Shown one piece after another: positions 10,088 to 23,453 of a stretch of 64,000 nucleotides of DNA; the first letter of the stretch is position 1; each line of letters starts with the position of its first letter. The notes beneath the pieces were generated by a model. That model searched no databases and was not told where the DNA came from. It worked only from the letters and a program-made list of their open reading frames with translations. This stretch comes from Neckera pumila (lineage: Eukaryota > Streptophyta > Bryopsida > Hypnales > Neckeraceae). Location of the stretch: NCBI GenBank assembly GCA_963969595.1, contig OZ018417.1, positions 18,912,501-18,976,500 on the forward strand, written 5' to 3'. Position numbers and translations under genes: made by a program.

Positions 10088-10723
10088 GGCTCATGCTTGC
10101 TATGCTACACATCATTGTATCACATATTAGATATATTTGAATAGAATGCATGATAATGATTTCAATAAGTCTTTGAAATAATTAGTTTTAGTATTTTTTA
10201 AAAATATTTTCAATCATGCATACATAAAAATAATATTTTCACACAATGTTATATTACAAAAATAGAGTAGTAGTTTGCAATCACCTATGTAATATCACTT
10301 TTACAACTTTTATGATTTCAAAATTCTATTGCTACTACCAAATGATTTGAGAAATTTATTCTATTGAAGAGATTTTGGATTTCACAACAATTAAATTGTT
10401 CATGAAGTTTTTGAAATCTACAAGTTTTTCTTTTCAATTCACCAGGTTTTTGGATTGCCATTGTTCATAACAATTGAGTCATCTTCTGAATGCATTACAA
10501 TAAATGTGTATCTTTTACAGTCTTCACCATTGCATATATTTCATTCATTATTCAATAAATTTTTGTTGTACACTTCAATATATGCTTACTTATAAACAAA
10601 ATTATACAAAGATTTTAGTAATTTTTTTTTGAAGATTTATTTGAAATTTTTGTTCTGCATTTTATCTAGTACATAAAAATTCTAATAAAATTCCAACGAT
10701 GAATGCATAGCATAGCAAGCGCC
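10088..10723. mobile_element. AT-rich element with GCTTGCTATGCTA inverted ends
   Basis: GCTTGCTATGCTA at about 10095 is matched by its inverted copy TAGCATAGCAAGC ending at 10721. The roughly 635-bp interior is AT-rich and non-coding, as in a MITE or solo non-autonomous element. No clear target duplication is seen. Confidence 0.45.
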
Positions 10724-11108
10724 AACCGCTAGTAAAACAACCTAAAGAAGACATGTGGGGACTCAAAGTGAACAAGTGCGGTCCCAAAAAGTTGTCACTA
10801 TCATGATGGAGATTCTTGTGTTGGCCAATCACCTATATATGATCCAAGATTGAAGTGTATCTCTTTTGGGTGTTTGTGTGGCCTCTTTGGTGTTAGTTTT
10901 GTATCCACAGTAGATACATCTAGGGAGTTGTTTTCAAAAATTCATATTATATTCATACAAGCTTGGAAAAATACGAAACCAATTTTCTTAGATTTCTAAA
11001 CCATTTTCTAATAAGCGTATTAATTATTCACCAATGAATGTCGATCCTGACCATCGGGTACAATATAGTGACTGATTTTTTGTTTGCGTTCTTAACATTC
11101 TTGAGTAG

Positions 11109-12015
11109 GAAGGGTGGGATCCATGTATTGTACAATTGGGTACTGTAATCTCACAACTAGCCAATTTGAACCAATCACATTTTTTTTAGAATGTGCAATA
11201 TAATTGGTATATTTTGGTAAGCATAATTAATACTCAATCCTCACGCAATCCCAATCAAGCATACAAAATTTAAGTTTCAAAAAAGCAAAATTCCATTTTT
11301 GGTGAATTTCTAAAGTTCATTTTCATGATTTTACATAATATTTTATTGAAAACAATTGGTGATAAAAAATTTTAATCCAATTGCATAAATATGTAGTAGG
11401 GAACATACATACATACATCTTTTAAATTGAGAAACACCCCATTAAGTAACAAAATGTAATCTAGGAAGATTTCAATGTTGAAGTGACAATGCCCAAATTT
11501 CGTGAAATAGATATTTCTATATTTTAACTAGATTTGGCAAAGTAATTGTACTAACTTGTTGAAATGTACAAATTTAGTTATAGTAGGTGGGTCAAAATAA
11601 AAAAATCTAATTATAATAAAGAGATATCTATTTCACAATACTTGAACATGGTCACTCCAACATTGAATTCTTCCTAGATGACATTGTTGTTGCTTAATGG
11701 GGTGTTTTTTAATTTGAAAGATGTACGTATGGGTTTTCCCCACATATCTATGCAATCAAATTAAAAAAACTCATCACCAACTATAATCAATAAAATATTG
11801 TGTAAAACTATGAAAATTGGCTTCAAAAATTCACCAAAAATGGAATTTTGCTTTTTTGAATCTGAAATTTGGTGCGCTTGATTGGAATTGCATGAGGATT
11901 GAATGATAATTATGCAGGATGAAATTTTTTTTTCTATGCTATGCAAAATCTTTGAATGGTTCAAATTGACCGGTTGTAAGATTACAGTGCCCGACTGTAC
12001 AATGACCCACTCTTC
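11109..12015. mobile_element. Long foldback element with arms of about 400 bp
   Basis: Most of 11109-11530 is the inverted complement of 11610-12015. Shared landmarks are GAAGRGTGGG at both tips, a TGTACARTYGGGYACTGTAATC block, and AAAAAAGCAAAATTCCATTT in each arm. The arms are separated by a spacer of about 80 bp. No ORF is present. It is a non-autonomous foldback DNA element, probably old, since the arms differ by many substitutions. Confidence 0.75.
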
Positions 12016-12293
12016 ATGGGCAATTTGAATTCAATAGGGAAAGGAGCTGCAATGCATGGCAAGTAAAGAAGTCCAAGCCCCGAAAGATATGTCGAGGACG
12101 GTTTAACAACTCAAGATCGCTAACTGATTATGAACACGCACCACTACTAAAAATTTTAGCGTATGAACACTGGAGAATCAGAGGAATTGCATAAAGTGAA
12201 CGTTAGAATAATAAATTCTAACTTCAATCAGGTTTCGATCCGCTATGATTCTTGCATACTCTTGTACAATCAATAAACATTCCAGAAGAGGCA

Positions 12294-15200
12294 CTACAGA
12301 CGTTGAACATGAATTACAGCTTCATCTGAAGGTTCCAACACGGCAAGCTTGACAGTTTCACTGTCTCGCTCCGCTTCGTCTTCCGACTCACTACCCAAGA
12401 CGTCATGAGCTCTTAGATCCTGATCAGAGCCCATAAGCTCCGGAGGCAGAAGAGGCAGGTCCGGGTCCGTGTTGGGCACCAGGAAGAGGAATGGCAGAGG
12501 CAGTAGGAGCATGCCGTTTCGTATCAAGACGGTGAGCCACAGATACTGGAAATTACTGCGGTGGATTCCTGTCAATCTGAGAACTACACTGCCCACCCAC
12601 GAAGATGACAACGTGCCCAGGTTGTCGACAGACATGAGCAGGGCAAAGAAGGTTCCCTCGATACCTGACGGGCATAACCTTGCCGCCAGTACCAAAAGAG
12701 GCATCCACTTTATCCGCGAAATTGCCTACAAAACAGTATCGAAAAGCACGGAGTTCTTTAGTACACCTCCCATTATATTAAGGAGCATGAACACAGACAG
12801 CAATCAGAACTAAGGTGGGGGATACTAAAACCGGTATACACTGATCACGTCTCATACACTGACCCCTATTATCAATAACAACTCATCTCTTCATACACGC
12901 GGAACTTGTTTGAAAGTGCTGGAAGCATGACTTGGCTAAAATATCTATTGCGGCTGACCTTTGAATGGAAATGGGGTTGTCTACTGTCACTTATGGTGGT
13001 CTACGACCCCCCAATGTGAAATCGCATAAGAAACTCATACATGGAGATTAAAACTTGAGCTCTTGGACCCAAAGATCTCTCCACAGCTTTAAACATCCCC
13101 CCAAAGTCAATCCTACATATGTTAAAATGTTTAAAGTGTCGCACATAGAATCCTCTACCTTAGTTTAGGAAAAGAAAAATTGGATGAATGAGACAATGAA
13201 GAAGTGGTCGGGTAGACGGAATTACCGATGAAACTCCCTCATCAACAACTGCTAACACAGTGTCAGGAATAAGCAGCTTCCGATTAATACGAGTCACCAG
13301 AATGAAGTCTAGCATCCCAGACAGAGCCAACAAGAGCTGTGCCCAAAGAAGAAGCTTCCGAAAAGACCAGTGCCGAAGGAATCTGTGATAGATTGTGACA
13401 CCAAGCAGAGTCCCCACAGCTCCCATTGCATATATCACCCCCACAAACTCCTACACAATTGCACAGATGGTAAGTCAAGCTTGCATAACGAGAATAAAGC
13501 TTATGGGCACTGTTTCTATGCATGAAAAGAATGCACATTAAACACGAAGTATACGCTCCAGCAGGATGATAGCGTAAATGTATGCAAATATGGAAACTAT
13601 AAAAAAGGAAAGGCGATGATAAGGCAAAAGATAGTGAGGCTATACCTCAGAGAAACCAGGGCCAACGTCAGAATCATTGAACCAATAGAACTTGCCTTCT
13701 GAGATGTCTGGTGACAGTGCCCACGTCAGATACATGTATATTGTGGGTTGCCACACTATATCTATCTTGAGAGTAGCCCACATTGTGGAACAAGCTGCTT
13801 TCATCTGCTTTCCCACCTGAAAAATGTCTCGACGCAAGCAAGTTTAGCATAAATACACAAACAGGTTCAGCGCAAGTTCAAGCACTTCCAAGCCCCACCA
13901 TCGCTTTGATTAAGAGACACCAGGACAATTAAAGCTACTCTCACAAACATGCACCGAGTAGCAGGTGATAGTTCGTGTCATTTATAACCCAATATCGCAG
14001 GGCATAAAGTTTTGTATGTTCAGCAAGACGCTGTAAAAGTAAAGAACCAGTAGATAGGGAAATCACAACGAACAAGCAGCTTGCTAGACAGTCTAGATCT
14101 CAAGAGGGAAATTGAAATGAGATGCTCTGAATACTAACCCACAAGTGTCAGTTTTTGGAAGGTGCACTAAGAGTTACCTGGCCAGAGCGCCAAAGATGAC
14201 GAGGAAGACGAGGCTCAGCAATGGTGAAGCCCAAGACGAGGAGAAGCACTCCGGGCACAAGCATAAGACCCAGAGCATACTGCAACCAAAAAGAGCATAT
14301 AAATTCCAAATTTTGCTTTGGGGTGCGTTGCACACTTGATACCTCAAATGCGGCATAACGTGTCAGAAGTGTAATAAATTATTCTGTGTTGTTATCTCAC
14401 CCCTATTTGCACACGGTGTTAAGCTTGTTATCTCAAGCTTGCTGCTTCGACTTGTGCAATCTAAAGTGATTCCCAGAGTGTATTGGCAAAGAGACAGCCT
14501 GGATCTAATCCAGATCCGCTACCAAATGCTATCCAAACAAGAGACTCATGAAATTTTCTACCTGTGAACCGAATAAATGCACCGCAACCCCACTCAGCAG
14601 GAATCCAGATAACCTTCCCATTGAAGAGCATGTCCCGCACAAGGTTTGTATGTGCGAAGCCAGCTCCGGCTTTTCCCGGCTTTTCATTGCAACTAATGCA
14701 TCAATGGTGACATCTGCCATGGCCCCAGACGCCGACGCCCCCACAAACATTGCCAATGCTGTAGCTGCGAGTAACTTTCCGCCAAGCGCCAAGACTAGGT
14801 ATACAGTTAACGTTATCAGACCTACACGTCCACAAAAATGGCAATCCAGTTAGACATTGCTGAGAAAAAACTTTGCTGTCAGCAATGCAAACTGCCCTCA
14901 AGACAGCAGAAAGTGGATTTACCGTGATTTTGAGGTTATGTGTAAAGACCTGCAAGAATGAAGTAAGGCCGGCGGTGGTACCCGAAAAAGGGGACTAGAT
15001 CGGTGAGGAGACCGTAAAGGGGCTTCACATCCCAAGGAATCAAAGTGATTCCTCGGTAAAATTGCACAGTGGATGGCTCCTTCCCTTGGATGTCTCTCCA
15101 GTAGTAATCCACCACCACCCGGCTCAATGCATACCCGGTGCCCTGACTTATACCATAGACCACCAGCACTCCAAATACAAACGTACCATCCAGCTCCCTG

Positions 15201-16334
15201 TCAAAAGCATGGCCAACATTCAAACGAGTGAAAACCAGCGACGAATTTGTGCATCCGCGATGTAGAGGATACTACAACCATTAGGGATGTAATCCCATCC
15301 CATCCCGTCTCCAGTGGACTGACCCCTCTTACCAACAGCAACTCATCTCTTCCAACCCACTTGGTTGGCCTTCAATTAGCAAGTTGGATATAAGCATGAC
15401 TTGGCTAAATGTCTACTTCCACTCATCTTTGAATGGAAATGGGGTTGTCTATTACCCTTCAATGGTGGTCAAGGACCTCTTACTTTGCACAAGAAATAAT
15501 CATACACAGTGATTGAAAAATTTGAGGGTTTGCCTCTTGTACCCAAAGTGATCTCTCCAGTGCGCTCAGTACCGATCTCCCAATGAAGGCACAATCCGAC
15601 ACTTTGGTTGAATGCTTAAAGTAAGACGCAAATAGTACCCTCTACCTTAGACAATGGTCTCTCTCAAAAGGAGAACTAGCTGTCCCATAGCTACATAAGT
15701 TTCAAGGCAAATGTCCAACGCACAACTCATATGAATAACTAAACACAAGGGTGTGCAAATGTTAGATGGATCATAGCAATAGCAACTTAATTGATTTCAA
15801 TTTGATCCCAATACATTTTACTCTTGTACCCCAAAGATCTCTCCAGAGCCCTATTTTTGCATCACCCAAAAATCACTCATACACACAGTAAAATTCTTAA
15901 ACGACGCAAAAAGTATCTTTCAACTTAGACATTGGTCTCGCTCGTTCTTTCAAGCAGAACCAGCATTTCCATTGCTAAAAACTTCAAAGAAAATGCCTTA
16001 CGCACACAACTTATACGAACGGCTAAAAACGTGATCGAGGGATCACAGACATAGAAACTGACCTGCACAACATGGATATCCATGTGGAGGGTTGGACCAG
16101 AAACCGCCATGCTTTAGCTTTCCACACCTCCATATTCTCTACCTCCGTCTTCTCTGCCACGACGTCCTCCTTCGGACCCACCTCGTGATGCGACAGGGTC
16201 GCATTTCGGGGCAAGAAAACGGTGGCATCAGAGTCGTGAGCGAAGGCCACGAGCTCATGGCTCCGGGTTGTCGTCGACGGAGAGGAACTGGGCTCCTCGT
16301 AGCCATCACTAATTCTAGGAGAGCGTACTCTCAT
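12294..16334 (-). CDS. Folate-biopterin transporter (FBT) family protein, MFS
   Basis: A polytopic carrier of the FBT family (plant and protist folate/pterin transporters; some plant members are plastidial). Minus-strand exons 16334-16063, 15197-14950, 14821-14562, 14279-14178, 13816-13646, 13450-13226 and 12725-12294 join in frame to 569 aa. Family landmarks are LCRELDGTFVFGV with YGISQG, IPWDVKPLYGLLTDLVPFFG, HRRPYFILAG, ADVTIDALVA, LCGTCSSMG, FVGVIYAMGA, VVDEGVSS and RLCPSGIEGTFFALLMS. A hydrophilic Ser-rich N-terminal exon and an acidic C-tail flank the membrane core. The ATG at 16334 opens exon 1; it is preceded by an AG that could be a 5' UTR acceptor. Two introns hold MITE-like copies. 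Substrate and membrane cannot be told from sequence. Confidence 0.9.
12810..13163. mobile_element. MITE-like element in an FBT intron, both ends present
   Basis: Starts CTAAGGTGGGGGATACTA and ends as the inverted form of CTAAGGTAGAGGATTCTA. About 354 bp, non-coding, inside the last FBT intron (12726-13225). It is the best complete copy of the family also found in LEA and EMC7 introns. Confidence 0.7.
15262..15650. mobile_element. MITE-like element in FBT intron 1, both ends present
   Basis: Starts GTAGAGGATACTA and ends as the inverted form of TAAGGTAGAGGGTACTA. It shares the body with 12810-13163: AACTCATCTCTTC, GCATGACTTGGCTAAA, TTTGAATGGAAATGGGGTTG and the AAGTGATCTCTCCAG block. About 389 bp. 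Confidence 0.7.
15534..16045. repeat. Diverged tandem duplication in FBT intron 1
   Basis: The block starting CTCTTGTACCC at 15534 recurs at 15821, offset about 272-287 bp. It includes the right end of the MITE-like element plus following single-copy sequence (GCAAATGTCCAACGCAC versus GAAAATGCCTTACGCAC). The copies are clearly diverged. Confidence 0.65.
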
Positions 16335-17194
16335 CCTGTTTCCGAGAGAAACAACAACAAAATAAAAAACTCTCTTTGAAAAACTAAGAATCTACAATCA
16401 CACCATGGTGGCGAGCTAGCTCAGATCAAACCTCACCCAAAATGCATCCCAAAGCGTTCTACCAATTCCAATAACAACACATTTCCCTCAGATGTCCAAA
16501 AGAAACCCATCACTTCTCATGGGAAACGACGGATCCAGCTCCAAAGCTAAGTACCCAGCTACTACTACTCCTACTACCCCTTCAGTCAGTCAACCTCAAA
16601 AGCAACAAGCAAACCCTAGCGCAAAACAAATGTTTCTAATGACATACTCATGACATTCCCTTGCACCCATCGGTGGAAGTAAGTAACCCAATGAGGGCAC
16701 TGCGCGTGGGATGCAGAAGAGCGTAGTAGCCATGTGGGCTACTTGCGATCAGCCTTGGCAGCTGGGTTTAACCTAGAAAACATTATTGCGACAAAAGTTG
16801 TAAAAGAAATTAAGCAATCCGTTGAGAGAGACGATGCAATGCTGGAATCACAGGACAAGAGGAGGAGGATCATGATTGCTTAGGGCTTGAGAATGATGAG
16901 GATTGTGGGGGAAGGAAAAAGCTATAGAAGTCTCTCGTTTCGCGCCTGGACTGACCAAAAAGTCGAAAGTCGAAAGCTGGAATGCCGACAGTTCTCCTCC
17001 AAGTCGTAGGGTGTACTGTACTATTATTTGAAATCTGGATAGATCCAAGATTTCAGATGCTCTGGGAGACATCTACTGGGGCTTTTAGATGTTCTGGCAG
17101 ACATCTAGCTTTCAGATGCCCTGGTCAAATCTTTTGTTTAGGACCCCACCCATGGAACATGTAGTATGGCGGCCGCCCAAATCACTAAAAATCA
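16335..17194. other. 5' flank of the FBT gene
   Basis: Presumed promoter and leader of the minus-strand FBT gene. Three tandem short motifs, AGATG..CTGG..ACATCT (about 17055-17135), are each imperfect palindromes. No gene is seen. Confidence 0.4.
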
Positions 17195-17450
17195 CTAAGG
17201 TAGGTACACCCAAAATCACACCTTACCTAAAAATTGCCATCACCACTATGTGCACATCTCCAAAATCAATATGTACGTATGTTGAAGAAATGATTTTAGA
17301 ACATCAATAAACAATACTTTTGACCTTTTATAATTTTTTGTATATCATATCCTAGTGTCACGTTCTTTGGTGAGTTAGAACCTCTTTTAATTTCATTTGT
17401 CAAAGAGAAAATTTGAAAATTTGATCAATTTAATAATAGTAAATAGGCAT
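17195..17450 (+). repeat. Dispersed repeat, copy 1 (second copy at 44935-45180)
   Basis: Shares with 44935-45180, in the same orientation, GTGTACATCTCCAAAATCAA-type, GTTCTTTGGTG and TTTAATRATAGTAA blocks over about 240 bp. Non-coding; class unknown. Confidence 0.6.
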
Positions 17451-17487
17451 AATAACAGAAAGTGGCGGTTTGGGGGGTATTGAGTTT

Positions 17488-17600
17488 AACTGCTAAAGTA
17501 TCATTGCCTCCTCAAGGGACAAATGGATTTTGGGCAAGTTTCTATGACCTCAATTTTTGGTGAAATATTTACAAACTTTCTCATTAGATAAAAAAATTAA
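17488..17600. repeat. End fragment of the TTTTAACCCCTAAAGT element family
   Basis: Matches the inverted right end of 26655-27590: CTAAAGTATCATTGCC, then GGGACAAATGGATTTTGGGC, then GACCTCAAT. Similarity stops at about 17560-17600, so only an end is left. Confidence 0.55.
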
Positions 17601-18239
17601 TTAGCTTTGTAGTTGTATAATTTTTATTTCAATTGGTGTCATGGAGCAATACCATAAAAAGTCTAGAACTAACCTAGGTACTTCACTGTATAAACCTTGT
17701 AATTTATACATACATGCATCAATTTTTATTTATTTTGGGGGCTATTTAGCTATTATATATCAAAATAGATATGCCCCTATTTTTTTTCTACTTCTAATAT
17801 TTGCCAATTTTTCTACACCCTATGGTAGTTAAAACTACAATTTGAGGAATTTAAACATGTTCCTATTGTAATTAAAAAATTTACATGTGGTTTTAGGATT
17901 GATTAGTACAACATGTGTACTCTAACTACTATTGAACACAATCTATATGTTGTACTCATTTTTTTCAACTTTTTCTGTCTATTTGACTCTAGTGTGTAAA
18001 TAGGGTTACTCTTTTGTCTTGTTTCCACTTCCAAGTCAAATATAATTGTAAATAAAATTTTAGACTTGAATAGGTGGATTTCTTAGATTTAAAAGAGTCA
18101 ATTTGACATGATACAAAGAGGGTCAAATAGCCGTGGTAGCTCTCCCATGAAGAGTTATCTTCCCAATTTTGGGACTATAAGTCTAAAGGTTGAATTCAAT
18201 TTACTTAGTTCATACCAAGTTGTATGACTCACTATGTAA

Positions 18240-20950
18240 ACTTTTGTGAAGTGTGTGAATATAATTTCCAACAATTAAATTGTCAATTGTCAATTTGATT
18301 TGTAAGCTTGAGTGTGAGCTGTTTGTCTATTTGGCTGTGGATTCGGCTTGTATGTTTGCGTTTGAGTTTGGTCAAGTCAACTGTGATTATTTGTGTATTG
18401 TGTACCTGTGTCACATCGTGAAGTTTGCTTGAACTGGAAGTACTAGAGGATTGGAATTATTCACAAGTGTGATAGCTGGCAATTTACTAAGTGAGTCGAT
18501 TTGCCGAGAAAATCAACTTATAAGTGTTTGTATAACTAGCTGTGATTATGTGGTTAATTTGACTATGAAGCTTGAGAGATTGAAGCATGGAATTGGAATA
18601 TGACTATTTGGAATTATTGTGTGAGAGTGTTTAAAACGGAGTGTGAATCACTGGTGCATGTATATGTCTGTCGAGTTGATTGAGAATGAATTTGAATATG
18701 AAACGGTGAAGTATCAGTCTAGTTGATTGTATTACTGAGAACAAAATTTGTAAGTATGCTGCCTCAAGAATGTTCGTGATCACTTGGAGTTGGTGATCGT
18801 CCATTCAACTTGTTGGAGCACTGGACAACCGAAGTTGAATCAACAAACAATTGGTAAGATTACCTCGTTAAATTGACTGGTGAATTTAATTGTGTAAATC
18901 TCAATGTTGTTGAGTCTTTACCATGGATGTGAAATCCTCTTAACATGCATTACAAAAAATACAAGGCCTCAACAAGGCCGCTAAACCTGGCCTCCCCGTG
19001 GTGATATTATGAAAAAAAAATGAAAATTGAAAATGTGACGTGGTCGCATTTCAACCACGTCAACACTGTCAGCGCCACGTTATTTTTAATGTTTTTTAAT
19101 ACATTTTTTTCGGAAAAAAAAAATTCAATTTTTTTTTTTTTTTTTTTTCCGTAATTGCACCAAAAATCATGCACTTGCAGCCTTGTTGAGGCCTGAATTT
19201 TTTTGTAATGTTGTAATTCTTAAAGAGTCAAATTAGCAATTTCCTTGAACATAGTACCTTGGGCTAATTGACTATGGTATACAGCATGCCTTCAACTGTT
19301 GAGTTTATTGTCTTATTGATGAAGTAGTTTACTGTAAGTTACAGTTGTGTATTAGGAACTTTGTCTACTTGACTGTAAGTGATGTCTGGCTAATAGACCG
19401 TATTGCTATAATTGTGTTTAGTATTTACTTATTGATAATCAAGTGAACTTGAAGATGAATTTGCTGTGACTGAGTCCAATTTTGGAATGAAGTCAAATTG
19501 ATTGTGTACCATGTGGTTTGGTACCGCTAGACAGATGTATAATTAGGATTAACCTCAAATTGACAAGTTGTCTAAATTGATGATCAAACGAATTGCTGAG
19601 TATTGCAAATTGGAGCACTAAAATTTTAAATTTAGTAAGAATGGTTTAGCCAGTGAGTAGAGATTGGACAATCTAGTTGTGCTACTCTTGAGAAAATCTG
19701 GAAATTAATTGTGAAGTTGTAAATGTGGAAATACTATGAGTTTTAACCAATTGGTTTTATTTGTGGACAACGCTAGATATTGTGTAAATTGTCAAATCGA
19801 CATTGTGAAACAGGAGATGAATTAAAACAAAAAGTTTGTTTAATGTGCTAATGTATGATGTCAAATTACATTAAATCTTGTGTTTGTGATAAGATGAGTT
19901 ATGTCTAATAGATGGTGTATGCGTTGAGTGAATTTCTTGTGCAAATTGATGCATCCTTGAGAATTGATGGGAGTATGTGTGTATGTGATACGATGAACTA
20001 ATTAATCATCTAATTGACAAATAGTATTTTTATGTGTGCCATTTCAAGAATTAATCTTGTTCTTTCGTAATTCATAGTTGTTGCCTGATTGTATACATAT
20101 ACTTGGACTGGGATTAACCAAGTCTAATTGACAAATAGTTCATCTGGAACTGGTTCAAATAGTCAAATTGATACAATTTAATTGCAATTGGATGAACTTG
20201 TAAAGCAAATAGACCTGTTTGAGTGAGAATTAATTCAAGTCTACCGCTGTGATAGTATATTAGAGATTTATAGTTGGAATTTGTAAATCAAGTGAAATCG
20301 CATGAACAAGCATATCCAGTAGTTGGGATTTGCTTTTGTAGCGAACCAAGTCCAATTGCAAAGTCTATAAGTACTAGTCAAGTCGACCATGTAGCTTATA
20401 GTTGGTAGCATATTGACTGTACATTAGTGAATAGACTAAATGACAGCCATAGGTTCCATTTCTCTATGGTATTGTCCATAAGTTGGTAGCCAATCAAACT
20501 GACCTACAAGATAGTGAGCGAATTGGCTGACGTCAAGATTAATCAAGTACCAGGAAAGAATTAATCTTTTCCTTATTTATAAAAAAATCTTTGTGTAGAA
20601 ATGCTAGGCTTGATTAAATAAAGAGAGAAAGAAAAGAGGATTCAATTCAACATACTTGCAAGTTATATAAATTTAATATAAATTTCTTAAGTGGCTAGAG
20701 CATACATTCACAAAGACAAATTGACCATTCCCGTACAAATTGACTTGAGAATTGGCATGAGCCACACACTAGACAGGACTGGGACGCCATACATTGTGTC
20801 TTATATTTAGCATTTGGTTTTGGACTGTAACAAATTGACATTAGGAATATTTCCTTGGGTTGTTGTCTATAAACCAAACTACAAAACAAAGTACATAAGT
20901 ATCCACAATACAAAACAAGTGACTTTAATCACAATACATTAGACTTATTG
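18240..20950. other. AT-rich tract dense in CAAATTGAC/GTCAAATTG words
   Basis: No ORF or TE protein is seen. TTGAC or GTCAA, often extended to AAATTGAC, recurs about every 100-150 bases on both strands, which looks higher than expected. It could be a decayed satellite or a very old tandem repeat. A 263-bp MITE-like element (18948-19210) interrupts it. Confidence 0.3.
18948..19210. mobile_element. MITE-like element, CATTACAAAAAA family, copy 1
   Basis: Ends are CATTACAAAAAATACAAGGC and its inverted counterpart ending TTTTTTTGTAATG, giving roughly 30-bp imperfect terminal repeats that include GGCCTCAACAAGGC. The middle has a hairpin ACGTGGTCGCATTTCAACCACGT-like segment and long T-runs. Related to 48769-49063. 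Confidence 0.7.
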
Positions 20951-21589
20951 ACCTTTCCTAGAGGAATTACCCCCTTATATTTGTTATCTTGGGGTTTTGT
21001 TGAATAGACAAAATCTACAGTACACTATACAAGTAATACATATACAAACATCATATATCAAACAATTCATACAAATGAATCATATATGTACAATAGGATA
21101 AAAAACCACCAAAATTGAAAATTCCACAAGTAATATTGTATTGGCTAAACTTGACTTATGCCAATGCGTCTTTAAAAATCATGTGCCACAAACTTGAGTT
21201 AGAGCAGATAAATAGATAACAATCCAAAATGACATTTTGTCCATTAATTTGTCTATTTGTAGATGGAAAATAGAAGCTCTTCATGTAGGCCCTTCCCCTC
21301 CCTTTTAGATTATCCCTTGTATAGATTTAAAAATTATATACTACAGATCATTACAATGTACAAAATACTATATAGTAGTTTAATACAATATGCCTCAAAA
21401 AATGATGCTATAGTAATTTGAATATTTTTTAAATTATTAGTTACAACATTTAAGATGTATCCTATAGTAGGTCTCACGTTGTTTCTAAATTAACCGCTAG
21501 TGAAGTCCCTAAGATAATTGAAATCGACGGACAATACAAAAAAATTGCAAAAAATAAAAATAAAATTTTAAATATTTTTTCCTAAAGTA

Positions 21590-22260
21590 TTATATTTTTT
21601 TCTACATGTGAAGCTTTGATTCATTCTATTTGGACTAGTAATGAGAAAGCTAAGGACAATATTGTTTTTTGGGCAATCTAAGCATCTTCCTCAAAAACAA
21701 CTTATAGGTCTCATTTCTAAATGCAATTCTCACAATTTTTCAGAAAAAATTGTTTGGCAAGGTTAAATTTGTTTGCTAAAACAATCTCGCCATTGGAATT
21801 ACAGTGTTTCAATCCCATCTTTGAGCTATTAACAATTTGGTTTTTCTTTCAATCTTAGACCTACTTCTACTTTATAAAAATCTAAAGAATGAAAATCAAG
21901 CATTTTAGAAAAAAAATTCCTAGACTTTCAACTCAATTCTTCAATACAATTTTTTGTTAATTCAAAGTTTGTAGTCCAAAATTTTCTACAAATGGCAGTC
22001 AAAGTCATTTTTTAATTTGCATGCCACCATTCAAAACAACTTTTTTTTTCTAACTTTGAATGCTGATATCTTCCAATTTGTATGGTCAAACTTTATGAAG
22101 TTTTTACCACAAAATCTGAGACATGTGAAGAATAAGATCTTCTATTTAGATACTACGATTTATTTTTTTCTATTTTCTTAGGTGATTGCGCAACATGATT
22201 GGTAGTTTTGAGTGGTTTTTGACCAAAAAAAATGGCCTTGAGATTTTAGGACTTAAAGCA
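21590..22260 (-). mobile_element. Diverged copy of the TTTTAACCCCTAAAGT element, reverse orientation
   Basis: This block is the inverted complement of about 26645-27330: GAAGCTTTGATT, CATCTTTTTGA-like, AGACCTACTTCTACTT and CTTTGAATGCTGATATCTTC blocks in the same relative order. No protein. Together the two copies form inverted repeats about 4.4 kb apart. Confidence 0.65.
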
Positions 22261-22790
22261 AGAGCAACCATAATAGACACTACTACCAATTGAGCACAAT
22301 TGCTATTATAAAATATGAAATAGTTTTATTGGATTTTTACAAGTATCCTAGGTAGGTGTACAAAAGATCAACACTAGCTAGGCTTTCTTTGGTCTTCATA
22401 TTTTGAATGTGTCTCGGATTGTGTAAATCTTATGTCATTAAATCTAGATTTTTTTATTGCTAATTGGTCCAATTGTAGGTATTGCATATCAAACAATGGT
22501 GATTATGGGTGAACATACATAATCATTGAAGATCTAAGAATATATATGAAGAAATTATATCTTTAGTGTGAATTAAGAAGTTAGTCCACCTCATACTTTG
22601 AAAAAACATTGTTTCCTACATGTTTGGATTATCTTTGAGTTAAAGGGATTTGTTCTACAAATGGTCGATAGTATTACACATTATCAAAGTCTATAATTGG
22701 CTTTGGACAAAAACAAAAGAGCTTTTCATTAAGAGAAGTTGCACTTGAGGAAGTTTGCGCATGACCTTACTTGAATAATAAGTTTGCTAC

Positions 22791-23085
22791 TAAGGTAGGG
22801 GGCTGTAAAAGTGACCCTTTAAGAGCTGATTTGCATTTTTAGAGAAGCTAAACTGCTTAAATTTTCAATGTAATTTTTGTGGTAAGAAAAATGGAGTTGG
22901 CATCTATTGCAAGTCATTTCATATTTTTTGGACCTTCATGGAATTAGTTATGAATTTTTGAAGTTAAAAACACAGTGGTTTCTAAAAGCGCCCCCCTCCT
23001 GAAATGTACACTTCTAATACATATTAGAAGCAAAATGTACCAGATCACTTTTAGAAACAGGTCGCTTTTACAGCCTCCTACCTTA
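22791..23085. mobile_element. 295-bp element with TAAGGTAGGRGGCTGTAAAA ends
   Basis: TAAGGTAGGGGGCTGTAAAA at 22791 is matched by its inverted counterpart TTTTACAGCCTCCTACCTTA ending at 23085, so the termini match over about 26 bp. A perfect inner hairpin (CTTCTAATACATATTAGAAG) lies near 23010. The outermost 12 bp resemble the intronic MITE family. Confidence 0.75.
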
Positions 23086-23453
23086 CAACAAGATCTTCTT
23101 ATAGCTTACCTACTTGTTCCATTTATTTTGGGCTATACATAAAGTTATTGAACACTTTACACCCATGGACACAGATTAAATATATAAATATGGATGAAGC
23201 CTTATATAGTCATTCAAATTGTGTGCATTCTTCTAAAATTAGCAATATTGTTCCAACTTTTAGTAGCACTTTCAATGATTTCAATTAATGTTAAATGTAG
23301 AATATTATTTTGAATATATTAATTGCTTTTGAGTAAATTTTAGTTCAATAAAGAAAACTTGGGATTTCCTATTTCTAATACAATGAAGTTAAGCATAAAG
23401 TTCTTTTCATTTTGAACCAAGGGATTTAGAGGAAGGCTTAATTAATAATAGTA

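Larger units (their letters stand above)
9290..12293. other. Gene-free interval between the LEA and FBT genes
   Basis: AT-rich DNA. A two-copy 53-bp direct repeat at about 9495-9600 and two inverted-repeat elements (10088-10723 and 11109-12015) fill much of it. No coding region can be supported. Confidence 0.6.
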
